Of a DNA stretch of 64,000 nt, positions 53,534 to 62,667 are shown in pieces. Location: NCBI RefSeq assembly GCF_030997045.1, contig NZ_CP116899.1, forward strand, positions 1,116,001 to 1,180,000, given 5' to 3'. Positions within the stretch are counted from its first letter, which is position 1, and every line of letters starts with the position of its first letter. Source of the DNA: Microbulbifer sp. TB1203. Its GTDB lineage: Bacteria > Pseudomonadota > Gammaproteobacteria > Pseudomonadales > Cellvibrionaceae. Made by a program: the position numbers and the translations under genes. The notes under the pieces were generated by a model. That model was not told where the DNA came from. It did no database searches and saw only the letters and a list, made by a program, of their open reading frames with translations.

Positions 53534-54868
53534 TTACCTAAACTGTTCTTCCTCAGTGGAACCGGTCAGCGCAGTCACGGAGGACTGGCCGCCCTGGATC
53601 ACGTTGGTCATATCGTCGAAATAGCCGGTGCCCACTTCCTGCTGGTGCGCAACGAAGGTGTAGCCCTTCTCGGCGTCGGCGAACTCCTTTTCCTGCAGGC
53701 GAACATAGGCGGACATGTCTTCGCGGGCGTATTCGTAGGCCAGGTTGAACATACCGTTCCACATATTGTGGATACCCGCCAGGGTGATGAACTGGAACTT
53801 GTAGCCCATCGCCGACAGCTCGCGCTGGAAGCGGGCGATGGTGGCGTCGTCCAGGTTCTTCTTCCAGTTGAAGGAAGGGGAGCAGTTGTAGGCCAGCAGT
53901 TGGTCCGGGTACTCCCGACGTACCGATTCGGCGAATTTCTTCGCCTCGTCCAGGTTCGGCGTGGCGGTTTCACACCACAGCAGGTCCGCGTAGGGGGCGT
54001 AAGCCAGGCCGCGGTTGATGGCCTGGTCGATACCGGCCTTGACCCGGTAGAAGCCCTCGGCGGTGCGCTCACCGGTAAGGAAGGGGGCATCGTACTCGTC
54101 GCAGTCGGAGGTCATCAGATCCGCGGCGTTGGCATCGGTGCGCGCCAGTACAATGGTGGGAACACCTTCCACGTCGGTGGCCAGGCGCGCGGCGACCAGT
54201 TTCTGCACCGCTTCATGGGTGGGCACCAGCACCTTGCCGCCCATATGGCCGCATTTCTTCACCGAGGCCAACTGGTCCTCGAAGTGCACGCCGGAGGCGC
54301 CGGCGCGGATCATGTTTTTCATCAGCTCGTAGGCATTCAGCACACCGCCGAAGCCGGCCTCGGCATCCGCCACGATGGGAGCGAAGTAGTCGATATAGCC
54401 GGCGTCACCCGGGTTCACACCCGTTTTCCACTGGATCTGGTCGGCGCGCTCGAAGGCATTGTTAATGCGTCGTACCACCGTGGGTACCGAGTCGACCGCG
54501 TAGAGGGACTGGTCCGGGTACATGCTCTCGGAGGTATTGGCATCCGCCGCCACCTGCCAGCCGGACAGGTAGATGGCCTGTACCCCCGCTTTTACCTGCT
54601 GTACCGCCTGGCCCCCGGTCAGGGCGCCCATGGCGTTGACGAAGTCCTTGTCCGGGCGGAAGGCCGGGCGGCCGCCCTCGTTGATCAGTTGCCACAGCTT
54701 CTCGGCGCCCCGTTGGGCAATGGTGTTCTCGCGCTTGAGGGAACCCCGCAGGCGCACAACATCTTCCGCGGAGTAGGTGCGCTTCACGCCCTTCCAGCGG
54801 GGATTGGACTCCCAGTCCTTCTCGATGGCCTCGATTTCGGCCTTGCGGTCATAATTGCCTGCGGTCAT
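53534..54868 (-). CDS. aceA: Isocitrate lyase
   Basis: Glyoxylate-shunt enzyme of 444 residues: isocitrate to glyoxylate and succinate. Signature KKCGHMGGK with catalytic Cys206 at 204-212; also YLSGWQVAADANTSESMYPDQSLYAVDSVP, PIVADAEAGFGG and CSPSFNWKKNL, as in enterobacterial AceA. Start ATG 54868 with GGGAGAG upstream; an upstream in-frame extension is unlikely. Divergent from a LysR gene with a symmetrical site between them, and near malate synthase G. Used for growth on acetate or fatty acids, in agreement with fadE and ppsA in this window. Confidence 0.96.
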   Translation of the reverse strand: MTAGNYDRKAEIEAIEKDWESNPRWKGVKRTYSAEDVVRLRGSLKRENTIAQRGAEKLWQLINEGGRPAFRPDKDFVNAMGALTGGQAVQQVKAGVQAIYLSGWQVAADANTSESMYPDQSLYAVDSVPTVVRRINNAFERADQIQWKTGVNPGDAGYIDYFAPIVADAEAGFGGVLNAYELMKNMIRAGASGVHFEDQLASVKKCGHMGGKVLVPTHEAVQKLVAARLATDVEGVPTIVLARTDANAADLMTSDCDEYDAPFLTGERTAEGFYRVKAGIDQAINRGLAYAPYADLLWCETATPNLDEAKKFAESVRREYPDQLLAYNCSPSFNWKKNLDDATIARFQRELSAMGYKFQFITLAGIHNMWNGMFNLAYEYAREDMSAYVRLQEKEFADAEKGYTFVAHQQEVGTGYFDDMTNVIQGGQSSVTALTGSTEEEQFR

Positions 54869-54906
54869 GTCTCTCTCCCTCGTAAGGCGCTGACTGATAT
54901 TAGGTG

Positions 54907-54984
54907 TTGAGTATCCTAGTAGCCCTGGCATAATTTGCCCAATTTATTGCTTTTATTTTCGCTATCGACGGTACGAATACTCAA
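54907..54984. promoter_or_regulatory. Inverted octamer pair in the aceA-lysR divergent region
   Basis: ttgagtat (54907-54914) and atactcaa (54977-54984) are exact complements 62 bases apart; the second overlaps the ATG of the LysR gene. The AT-rich stretch between them (taatttgcccaatttattgc) is a likely promoter zone. Candidate sites for the LysR protein acting on itself and aceA. Confidence 0.4.
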
Positions 54985-55919
54985 TGAACCTGGAAAGAGC
55001 CGACCTGAACCTGCTGGTCTACCTGGATGTGCTGCTGCGGGAGCGCAATGTCACCCGCGCCGCCAATTACCTGGGGTTGTCCCAGCCCGCCATGAGCAAC
55101 GGCCTCAAACGGCTGCGGGAGCTGTTCGACGACCCGCTGCTGGTGCGCACCCGCGAGGGCATGATGCCCACGGAGCGGGCTCTGGACCTTCAGCCCATGG
55201 TGCGCGAGGCGCTGGCGGCCATCGACCGGGTGATCCAGCCCAACCGGGATTTCGACCCTGGGGCCGCGCGACGCACCTTCCGTATTATGGCCAGTGACTA
55301 CGCAGAATCCACGCTGATCCCGCCGCTGTTGAAGCAATTGCGGGAGGGTGCACCCGGGATCAGCCTGGATATCATGACCCCCAGCGACGTGAGCTTCGTG
55401 GACGTGGAGCAGGGCAAGGTGGACATGGTGATCAACCGCTTCGACAGCATGCCCCAGAGCTTCCACCAGGCCACCGTGTGGCGGGACAGCTTTTCCTGCG
55501 TGATGCGGGCGGATAACCCAATTCTCGAGGACTACAATCTGCAGAGTTACCTGCGCGCCCAGCATATCTGGGTGAGCAAGACCGGCATGGGCGTCGGCGT
55601 GGGCGTCAATCCGGAGGACGTGCAGCGTCTGGGCTGGGTGGATGAGGCCATCGGCCGCCTGGGCGAGAAGCGGACCATCTCGGTATTCACCCGCCACTAC
55701 CAGGTGGCCATGCTGCTGGCGGAGCAGAGCGACCTGATCGTCACCGTGCCCACGCGCCTGGCCCTGCTGGCACGGGACAACCACCGCGTGGTGCGCCGGG
55801 AGCCGCCGCTGGAGATCCCGCCGCTGGAGCTGAAAATGGCCTGGAGTCCACTGTTGCAACAAAGTGCGCCCCATCGCTGGCTGCGACGGCTGATTCTGGA
55901 TATCGGCCGCCATCTGTAA
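54984..55919 (+). CDS. LysR family regulator, probable control of glyoxylate-shunt genes
   Basis: Transcription factor of 311 residues. LysR helix-turn-helix at about 1-65 (MNLERADLNLLVYLDVLLRE, ARAANYLGLSQPAMSNGLKRLR variant) and a LysR substrate-binding domain after residue 90 (FRIMASDYAESTLIPPLLKQL). The NodD/PcpR-like style with short first helix is typical of regulators of small-acid catabolism. It is divergent from aceA (115 bases) and precedes glcB by 128 bases on the same strand, so control of both is plausible but not proven. Confidence 0.88.
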   Translation: MNLERADLNLLVYLDVLLRERNVTRAANYLGLSQPAMSNGLKRLRELFDDPLLVRTREGMMPTERALDLQPMVREALAAIDRVIQPNRDFDPGAARRTFRIMASDYAESTLIPPLLKQLREGAPGISLDIMTPSDVSFVDVEQGKVDMVINRFDSMPQSFHQATVWRDSFSCVMRADNPILEDYNLQSYLRAQHIWVSKTGMGVGVGVNPEDVQRLGWVDEAIGRLGEKRTISVFTRHYQVAMLLAEQSDLIVTVPTRLALLARDNHRVVRREPPLEIPPLELKMAWSPLLQQSAPHRWLRRLILDIGRHL

Positions 55920-56047
55920 CCGCGCGCGAGACAGGGTTTGATAAAGATTCAAAATGTGAATAGTGGAAATTCTACCTATAAATTAGCAGCATGGCGAAGC
56001 GCCTGTTTAGAATGCCGAATTCCCAACGATCAGCGAGAGGCCCGGAT

Positions 56048-58228
56048 ATGACGGAACGAGTCCAAATTGGCGAACTGCAAATCGCGCCGGAATTGTACAA
56101 ACTGATCAACGAGGAGGTGATCCCCGGCACCGGCGTGAACGCCGGGGAATTCTGGGCTGAATTCGAGAAAATTATCGACGACCTGTCGCCGGTGAATCGC
56201 GCCCTCCTGGCGAAACGCGACCAACTGCAGGCCAAAATCGATCAGTGGCACAGCGACAACCCCGGCGCCTTCCGGGATATCCCCCGCTACAAGGAATTCC
56301 TGCGCGAAATCGACTACCTGGTGGACGGGCCCGCGGATTTCTCCGCGACCACGGAAAACGTGGATGCGGAAATCGCCACCATGGCGGGGCCGCAACTGGT
56401 GGTGCCGGTAATGAATGCCCGCTATGCGCTGAACGCCGCCAACGCCCGCTGGGGCAGTCTGTACGATGCCCTTTACGGCACAGATGTAATCAGCGAGGAA
56501 GGTGGTGCGGAAAAAGGCACCGGCTACAACCCGGCGCGCGGCGCCAAGGTGATCGAATACGGCCGGGAATTTCTCGACCAGTCAGCACCGCTCACTCGCA
56601 GCAGCCACAAGAATGTCGCGGAGTACCGCCTCAACGGATCGCTGCTGGAAGTGGAATTGACCAACGGCGATATCGCAACGCTGAAAAACAGCAGCCAGTT
56701 TGTCGGTTATACCGGCGATATCGAATCGCCCGATACAATCCTTCTGCAACAGCACGGCCTGCGCTTTGAAATCCAGATCGACCGCGAAAGCCCCATCGGC
56801 AAAACCGACACGGCCGGCGTCAAGGACATTGTGGTGGAGGCCGCGCTCACCACCATTATGGATTGTGAGGACTCGGTGGCCGCGGTGGACGCCGCGGACA
56901 AGGTGCTGGTCTACCGCAACTGGCTGGGGCTGATGAAGGGCGATCTTCAGGAGTCCATCAGCAAAGGGGACAAGACCTTCGTACGCAAACTGAATCCCGA
57001 CCGCGAATACACCTCCCCCAACGGCAGGGCCTTTTCCCTGCCCGGACGCAGCCTCTTGTTTATACGCAACGTCGGCCACCTGATGACCAGCGATGCGGTG
57101 CTCGATAAAGACGGCAACGAAGTCCCGGAGGGAATTCTCGACGGCATGATCACCAGCCTGATCGCACTGCACGATATTCGCGGCGATAACGACAGGCCGG
57201 TGAAAAACTCGCGGACCGGCAGTATCTACATCGTCAAGCCGAAGATGCACGGCCCCGAGGAAGTGGCATTCGCCAACACCCTGTTCGACCAAATCGAAGA
57301 CGTTCTGGGCCTGGAGCGCAACACGGTAAAGATGGGCATCATGGACGAGGAGCGACGCACCACCGTCAACCTCAAGTCCTGTATTGCCGAAGCCAGGGAG
57401 CGGGTTGTGTTTATCAACACCGGGTTTTTAGATCGCACCGGCGACGAAATTCACACCTCCATGCTCGCCGGCCCGATGATCCGCAAGGGAGACATGAAAA
57501 AGTCCAAATGGATTGCCGCCTACGAGGACTGGAATGTGGATGTGGGGCTGGCCACCGGGCTCAAGGGCAGGGCACAGATCGGCAAGGGCATGTGGCCGAT
57601 ACCCGACCAGATGCTGGCGATGATGCACGCCAAACTGGCCCACCCCATGGCCGGCGCCAACACCGCCTGGGTGCCGTCGCCCACCGCCGCCACGCTGCAC
57701 GCGCTGCACTACCACAAGGTGGACGTGGCCAAACGGCAGGAAGAGCTGGCCAGGCGCGAACCGGCCAGCCTGGACGACATTCTCACGGTTCCCGTCGCGG
57801 AGGACACCAACTGGAGCACCGAGGAAATACAGCGGGAACTGGACAACAATGCCCAGGGCATTCTCGGCTATGTGGTGCGCTGGGTGGAACAGGGCATCGG
57901 CTGCTCCAAGGTGCCGGATATCAACGACGTGGGCCTGATGGAAGACAGGGCCACACTGCGTATTTCCTCCCAGCATATCGCCAACTGGCTGAAACAGGGT
58001 GTATGCACCGAGCAACAGGTGATGGAAACCATGCAGCGTATGGCCGCGGTTGTGGACCGACAGAACGCCGGTGACCCCGACTACCGCGACATGTCACCAA
58101 ACTACGACGACAGCATCGCCTTCCAGGCGGCCTGCGAGCTGGTGTTCAAGGGCAGCGAGCAGCCAAACGGCTACACCGAGCCGGTGCTGCATCGCCGCCG
58201 GCGGGAGTTCAAGGCGAAAAATGCTTAA
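56048..58228 (+). CDS. glcB: Malate synthase G
   Basis: Glyoxylate-shunt enzyme of 726 residues (E. coli GlcB 723): glyoxylate and acetyl-CoA to malate. Motifs: NAANARWGSLYDALYGTD, GYNPARGAKVIEYGREFLD, TTIMDCEDSVAAVDAADKV, the long GSIYIVKPKMHGPEEVAFA strand, VKMGIMDEERRTTVNLKSCIAEA and GFLDRTGDEIHTSM with the active-site Asp/Arg region. ATG 56048 has GAGAGG upstream; the frame extends to 55991 without a ribosome site. Followed by its own terminator. Together with aceA it completes the shunt. Confidence 0.96.
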   Translation: MTERVQIGELQIAPELYKLINEEVIPGTGVNAGEFWAEFEKIIDDLSPVNRALLAKRDQLQAKIDQWHSDNPGAFRDIPRYKEFLREIDYLVDGPADFSATTENVDAEIATMAGPQLVVPVMNARYALNAANARWGSLYDALYGTDVISEEGGAEKGTGYNPARGAKVIEYGREFLDQSAPLTRSSHKNVAEYRLNGSLLEVELTNGDIATLKNSSQFVGYTGDIESPDTILLQQHGLRFEIQIDRESPIGKTDTAGVKDIVVEAALTTIMDCEDSVAAVDAADKVLVYRNWLGLMKGDLQESISKGDKTFVRKLNPDREYTSPNGRAFSLPGRSLLFIRNVGHLMTSDAVLDKDGNEVPEGILDGMITSLIALHDIRGDNDRPVKNSRTGSIYIVKPKMHGPEEVAFANTLFDQIEDVLGLERNTVKMGIMDEERRTTVNLKSCIAEARERVVFINTGFLDRTGDEIHTSMLAGPMIRKGDMKKSKWIAAYEDWNVDVGLATGLKGRAQIGKGMWPIPDQMLAMMHAKLAHPMAGANTAWVPSPTAATLHALHYHKVDVAKRQEELARREPASLDDILTVPVAEDTNWSTEEIQRELDNNAQGILGYVVRWVEQGIGCSKVPDINDVGLMEDRATLRISSQHIANWLKQGVCTEQQVMETMQRMAAVVDRQNAGDPDYRDMSPNYDDSIAFQAACELVFKGSEQPNGYTEPVLHRRRREFKAKNA

Positions 58229-58231
58229 ACA

Positions 58232-58255
58232 GAAAAGGCCCCACGGGGCCTTTTC
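58232..58255 (+). terminator. Rho-independent terminator of glcB
   Basis: Stem gaaaaggccc / gggccttttc with a cacg loop, immediately after the glcB stop; T-rich on both strands. Confidence 0.85.
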
Positions 58256-58313
58256 TCATAGAAAGAAGAAACTCCTACCGCAATACCGCTGCTGGCACTC
58301 AGGCTGGCACTGA

Positions 58314-58545
58314 TGCCCGGTCAATCCCAATCCCGCCGCCGATCACCTGCACGGAAAGCCCCCTCTCATCGATGCTTATCAACTGGCGAAATATATAGCT
58401 GAGGAAATCCGCGACAGCCAATTGCCGCTGGCTTCCCACCTGATAGAGAAGGCTACCCCGAATACGATCCGCTCCATTTCCCCGGCCCGGAAGCTACTTT
58501 CGCTGAAACGGTCATTATTGATTGAAGATGATAGAGTTAGATAGG
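58314..58545 (+). pseudogene. Possible gene fragment before the second TonB receptor
   Basis: A 76-codon open stretch without start reads ...HGKPPLIDAYQLAKYIAEEI, then SQLPLASHLIEKATPNTIRS, with coding-like composition, and ends at TAG 58543. No family recognised. It may be the tail of a gene lost by deletion between glcB and the TonB receptor; chance is not excluded. Confidence 0.25.
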
Positions 58546-58565
58546 TAATGATCTTTATTGATTGA
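58515..58565 (+). promoter_or_regulatory. Direct repeat upstream of the TonB receptor
   Basis: ttattgattga occurs at 58515-58525 and 58555-58565, exactly 40 bases (about four helical turns) apart, in an AT-rich region that continues with gataatatg and tatatatcat before the gene at 58667. Reads like a regulator-binding pair and promoter; regulator unknown. Confidence 0.35.
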
Positions 58566-58666
58566 TAATATGTCTTATATATCATATGGTGAAACAAAGC
58601 GCGGAGGAGAGCTGCGCGGTTTCGGCTTTGCATGCGTTCCAACTCTAATAACGACGGAGCAAACCA

Positions 58667-61579
58667 ATGAGCTACAAAAGACTGAGTGCCCCCGCTCCCC
58701 TGTCGGCGATCATGGCCGCCATGGCCTTCGCCAGCACAACACACGCCCAATCAACTTCTGACCCAAACGGCGCCATTGAAGAGGTTCAGGTGACAGGGTT
58801 CAGGGCGTCCCTGAATACCGCACTCAGTCAGAAACGCGAGAGCACAGCAGCGGTAGACAGTATTGTCGCCGAAGACATCGGGAAGTTCCCGGACTCCAAC
58901 CTGGCCGAGTCCATGCAGCGTATACCCGGTGTCGCACTGGCGCGCGGTGATGGTGGCGAAGGTAAGAACATTTCGGTGCGCGGTCTGGGTGCCGAGTTCA
59001 CCCGCGTGCGGATCAACGGTATGGAAGGTGCCTCCCAGACCGGCTCATCCGATATTTACGGCGCCGGCAACGGAGGGCGGAGCTTCGACTTCAATGTATT
59101 CCCAACCGAAATTTTCTCCGAGCTGACTGTCCGCAAAACACCCAGCGCGGATATAGAGGAAGGCTCACTCGGCGCTACCGTAGACTTGAGAGCGCCAAGG
59201 CCACTGTCTGCGGAAGGGGATCTCACCATCACCGGTACCGCGCGAGGCGTCTACAACGAGGTGGGAGACTCCGTCGATCCCCGTTTTTCAGGACTGATTT
59301 CAAAGAAATTTTTCGACGACACCTTCGGCGTATTGGCCTCCGTTGCACACTCTGAACGGAATATTCGCGAAGTGGGTTACTCTGCCGTTAACATTCTCCC
59401 CACTTACGTGAATGGTGGCTTCTGTTCACCCCTGGGCTACATTCCTCAAAACCCGGAAACCAATGGGGAAAAAGGAGCAGATGCCCTCAACTGCAGCACC
59501 AATAACCCGCGCACGGGTAGCAGTGAAGCCTATGAGCTCATTCAGTCCCGGACCGGGGTGTCCGGTAACCCCGGGGGTGGTGTATTCCTTCCACGCATTC
59601 CTCGTTACCTTAACTCCGAGCAGGATGCTGAGCGCACCGGCGGCACCTTGACGCTCGAATGGCAACCCACCTCCGATACCCATATCGCTCTGGACAACCT
59701 TTACTCCAAGTACGATGTCGTGCGGCGTGACAATTATATTGATGCGCTATCGTTCGCTCGAAATGCCAATGTCAATGGCCAACCCATGGTATCGGTCCGG
59801 GAGCTCGAGGTAGATGACAATGGTACATTAATCTACGGCGTTTTTGATGGCGTCAACCTTCGCTCAGAAAGTCTGGTCGACCGTTTTTCTACCACGTTTG
59901 AGCAAACCAATCTCAGCATTTCGCATCTGTTCAGCGAAGACTTTGAAGTTAAGGCACTATTGGGTCGCTCAGAGTCAGAATTCGACAATCCCGAGCGCCT
60001 GACCGTAAACGTAGATTCTCCGAATACCGACAACTTCGTCATTGATTTTCGAAACCGCGACAACATTCCCGTCATGAGTTACGGCATAAACGTCAATGAC
60101 CCAGGAAACTTCAACTATGCCCCTCGCCGGGGGGACGGTGTTGTTTTGGGTAATTTCAATACCCGGAACCAAAAAAGAGTTACGGAGAATACAACGGCCG
60201 AAGTAGACATTATCTGGAACTTCTCACCTGAGCTTACCTTCAAGTTCGGCGTACAGGCCCGTGAGAGCGATTACAAAACCCATTCTGTTATAATCGCAGA
60301 CGAGTTCAGAGGCACATCGCAATTACCGGAAGGGACCAGCATCGCCGACTTCTCAAGAACCGTTCAGGGTGTGAGCAATGTTCTGGGCTCAGCCACGATG
60401 GGCGACTACCTGGGTGTCGATCACGAAAAATGGAAAGACATCGTGGGTTTTGACGATTTTGTATGGTGTGGCGCAGAGTGTGGCGCTCAATCTCCCGCGG
60501 TAAACGAGAAAACCAACAGTGCATACTTGATGGCCGAATTCACCTTTGATCAATGGAGATTTCCTGTGCGCGGTGATATCGGCGTTCGATACATAGATAC
60601 CGACCAGCACAGTATTGGCTTTATCCCCACCGCGGCCCCTGAAAGCTCTCCCTACGCCACTTTTGCTCAGCGGGTCGATATTGACCGCCAGTACGACGAC
60701 CTGCTGCCTTCCTCCAACCTGGTCGTAGAGTTTACACCTTCGCTCCTGGGGCGGTTTTCAGTTGCGGAAGTAATGTCCCGGCCCGACCTGGGACTGCTCA
60801 TTCCAAGCGGTTCCATGAACCCTGTAACGCGGACTGCCTCTGTCGGCAACGCCTTTCTTGAGCCGATTCGAGCGAAGACTTATGATGTCGCCCTGGAATG
60901 GTACTTTGATGAAGGTGCACTGGCCTCTATTGCCTACTTCAAGAAAGACATCAGCACTTACATTCAGTCCATTTCAAGCCTGGTCCCGTACACTGAACTT
61001 GGCTTCCCCAATACGCTGCTGGAAGGTACGGCCGCCAACCCCGATGATTTGTTTACAGTAAACCAAGCGACTAACACTAAAGGTGGTCCACTCAGCGGTG
61101 TCGAGTTAAATCTTCAGTTGCCGATGATCTTCCTGCCTAGTTTCTGGAAAGACTTTGGGATTCTGGCCAACTATACCCACGTAACCTCTGAAATTGACTA
61201 TGTACTCCAGAGCGAGGAAGGCATACCAACGCTGACCACCACCAACGACCTGATCGGTCTCTCGGAAAACGCGGCCAGCGCAACGCTTTACTATGAGAAT
61301 GATGTTTTCAGTTTCCGCACCACAGGAAGCTATCGCTCAGGCTACTTGCGCTCAGTTCCGTCCGGAGCCAACGATAGCGACGTACTAGGCAACAATTCGA
61401 CATTCTTTGTTGATGCCTCAGCATCTTACTATCTGACGGACACCGTCAAGTTAATATTTGAGGCACAGAACCTCACGAATGAACGCAATACCCTGTACAT
61501 TGACAGCCAACGCAGGGACCCTTTGTTTGAAACCGAAATGGGGCGAACCTTTACTGTTGGTCTCAGCACCAAGTTCTGA
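58667..61579 (+). CDS. Large TonB-dependent receptor (Xanthomonas/Caulobacter type)
   Basis: Outer-membrane transporter of 970 residues. Signal region MSYKRLSAPAPLSAIMAAMAFASTTHAQ, TonB-box-like EEVQVTGFRASLNTALSQKR, plug domain with VDSIVAEDIGKFPDSNLAESMQRIPGVALARG and KNISVRGLGAEFTRVRINGM, then a beta-barrel ending in TVGLSTKF (terminal Phe). This plug signature is that of the subfamily which in marine and plant-associated bacteria usually imports oligosaccharides. Base composition is less GC-rich than the neighbours, which fits transfer or relaxed selection. No sugar-degradation gene is adjacent, though two cellulases lie 5-10 kb upstream. Confidence 0.92.
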   Translation: MSYKRLSAPAPLSAIMAAMAFASTTHAQSTSDPNGAIEEVQVTGFRASLNTALSQKRESTAAVDSIVAEDIGKFPDSNLAESMQRIPGVALARGDGGEGKNISVRGLGAEFTRVRINGMEGASQTGSSDIYGAGNGGRSFDFNVFPTEIFSELTVRKTPSADIEEGSLGATVDLRAPRPLSAEGDLTITGTARGVYNEVGDSVDPRFSGLISKKFFDDTFGVLASVAHSERNIREVGYSAVNILPTYVNGGFCSPLGYIPQNPETNGEKGADALNCSTNNPRTGSSEAYELIQSRTGVSGNPGGGVFLPRIPRYLNSEQDAERTGGTLTLEWQPTSDTHIALDNLYSKYDVVRRDNYIDALSFARNANVNGQPMVSVRELEVDDNGTLIYGVFDGVNLRSESLVDRFSTTFEQTNLSISHLFSEDFEVKALLGRSESEFDNPERLTVNVDSPNTDNFVIDFRNRDNIPVMSYGINVNDPGNFNYAPRRGDGVVLGNFNTRNQKRVTENTTAEVDIIWNFSPELTFKFGVQARESDYKTHSVIIADEFRGTSQLPEGTSIADFSRTVQGVSNVLGSATMGDYLGVDHEKWKDIVGFDDFVWCGAECGAQSPAVNEKTNSAYLMAEFTFDQWRFPVRGDIGVRYIDTDQHSIGFIPTAAPESSPYATFAQRVDIDRQYDDLLPSSNLVVEFTPSLLGRFSVAEVMSRPDLGLLIPSGSMNPVTRTASVGNAFLEPIRAKTYDVALEWYFDEGALASIAYFKKDISTYIQSISSLVPYTELGFPNTLLEGTAANPDDLFTVNQATNTKGGPLSGVELNLQLPMIFLPSFWKDFGILANYTHVTSEIDYVLQSEEGIPTLTTTNDLIGLSENAASATLYYENDVFSFRTTGSYRSGYLRSVPSGANDSDVLGNNSTFFVDASASYYLTDTVKLIFEAQNLTNERNTLYIDSQRRDPLFETEMGRTFTVGLSTKF

Positions 61580-61603
61580 AGAAAAGCCCGGCCCTCTACA
61601 AGG

Positions 61604-61675
61604 GTGAAGAGCGATCTGCATGGATCGATCAGCAAGGGCGAAAAGACCTTTGTGCGCGAGATCACAGCTTGGTAG
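61604..61675 (+). pseudogene. Small remnant resembling malate synthase G
   Basis: The 23 codons before a TAG read VKSDLHGSISKGEKTFVREI, strikingly like MKGDLQESISKGDKTFVRKL of glcB (near 56935). No further homology on either side. Either the relic of a second glcB copy or of duplicated DNA around the TonB receptor gene. Confidence 0.45.
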
Positions 61676-61696
61676 GGTGCGCCATGCGCACCTTTT
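61676..61696 (+). terminator. Hairpin with T-run after the TonB receptor
   Basis: ggtgcgc / gcgcacc around cat, followed by tttt. Similar ggtgcgcatggcgcacc hairpins are frequent dispersed repeats in proteobacteria, so it may be a repeat used as terminator. Confidence 0.6.
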
Positions 61697-61826
61697 CAGA
61701 GCTTGCGGAGCCAGTGCGCACAGCGTACCCCCTTGTAGAAGTACTCAAAGTTTTTTTCTTGACCTGAAGCGCACTTGAGGTCTTATGCTGCCCGCCGTTA
61801 TCAAGCAGCAAAGGGACCCGGTTACC

Positions 61827-62654
61827 ATGACTTCTACAGCTATAGACCTGCAGGCCTACTGCCGGCGGATCGGCTATAAGGGCAGGTTATCCGCAGAACC
61901 GGACACGGTTAAAGCACTGGTTGTCCGCCACACCCACGCCATTTCCTTCGAGAACCTCAACCCTTTCCTGGGGTGGTCCGTGGATATCAGCCTGCCGGCG
62001 GTAGAGCGCAAACTGGTACACAGTGGGCGGGGCGGATACTGCTATGAGCAGAACACACTCTTTCGTGCAGTGCTGGAGTCGCTCGGCATCGCGGTTACCG
62101 GTCTCGCCGCACGGGTGCTCTGGCAGAGACCGGCGGGGACGACGCCGGCGCAATCCCATATGATATTGCGCGCGGAGATAGAGGGAATCCCCTACCTGGT
62201 GGATGTGGGATTCGGTATCCAGACCCCGACCTGGCCACTGCGCCTGGATACCGAGAAACCGCAAACCACGCCTCACGGGCGTTACCGGATATTGCAGGGA
62301 GGAGACGAATATTGGGTGGAAGTGGAAATTTCGGGTGAGTGGAAACCGATTTACAGCTTTGATTTGCAGGAGCAGTCCGCCGGCGACTACAAGATGTTCA
62401 ACTGGTATTGCTCCACTCATCCGGACTCGCATTTTACCACCGACCTGATCGCGACCCGCCCGACAACCGGCGGACGCTATACCCTGCGCAACAATAACCT
62501 GATCTTTTATCCCCACAGTGGCCCCAAACGGGAATCCGCCCTGGCCAGTGTGAACGAACTGCGCGATGTGCTTTTGCAGACTTTTGATATCAACCTGGCC
62601 CAAACCCCGGAAACAGAGCGGGGCCTGGAAAAGGTATTCACCAGTGGAAAATAG
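61827..62654 (+). CDS. nat: Arylamine N-acetyltransferase
   Basis: Cytoplasmic enzyme of 275 residues that moves acetyl groups from acetyl-CoA to arylamines, arylhydrazines or similar amines. Catalytic triad visible: Cys72 in GRGGYCYEQN, His111 in AQSHMILRAEI and Asp126 in YLVDVGFG. ATG 61827 with AAAGGGA upstream; the frame extends 14 codons further without a ribosome site. The flavodoxin-like gene follows after 13 bases, suggesting an operon for xenobiotic or quinone chemistry. Confidence 0.93.
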   Translation: MTSTAIDLQAYCRRIGYKGRLSAEPDTVKALVVRHTHAISFENLNPFLGWSVDISLPAVERKLVHSGRGGYCYEQNTLFRAVLESLGIAVTGLAARVLWQRPAGTTPAQSHMILRAEIEGIPYLVDVGFGIQTPTWPLRLDTEKPQTTPHGRYRILQGGDEYWVEVEISGEWKPIYSFDLQEQSAGDYKMFNWYCSTHPDSHFTTDLIATRPTTGGRYTLRNNNLIFYPHSGPKRESALASVNELRDVLLQTFDINLAQTPETERGLEKVFTSGK

Positions 62655-62667
62655 TGGGAAAAGCCTC

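Noticed and set aside
53332..53541. 69-codon plus-strand frame between the GH9 and aceA genes
   Set aside because: No ribosome site, basic random-looking product, and it overlaps the aceA stop; the interval looks like AT-rich promoter and spacer.
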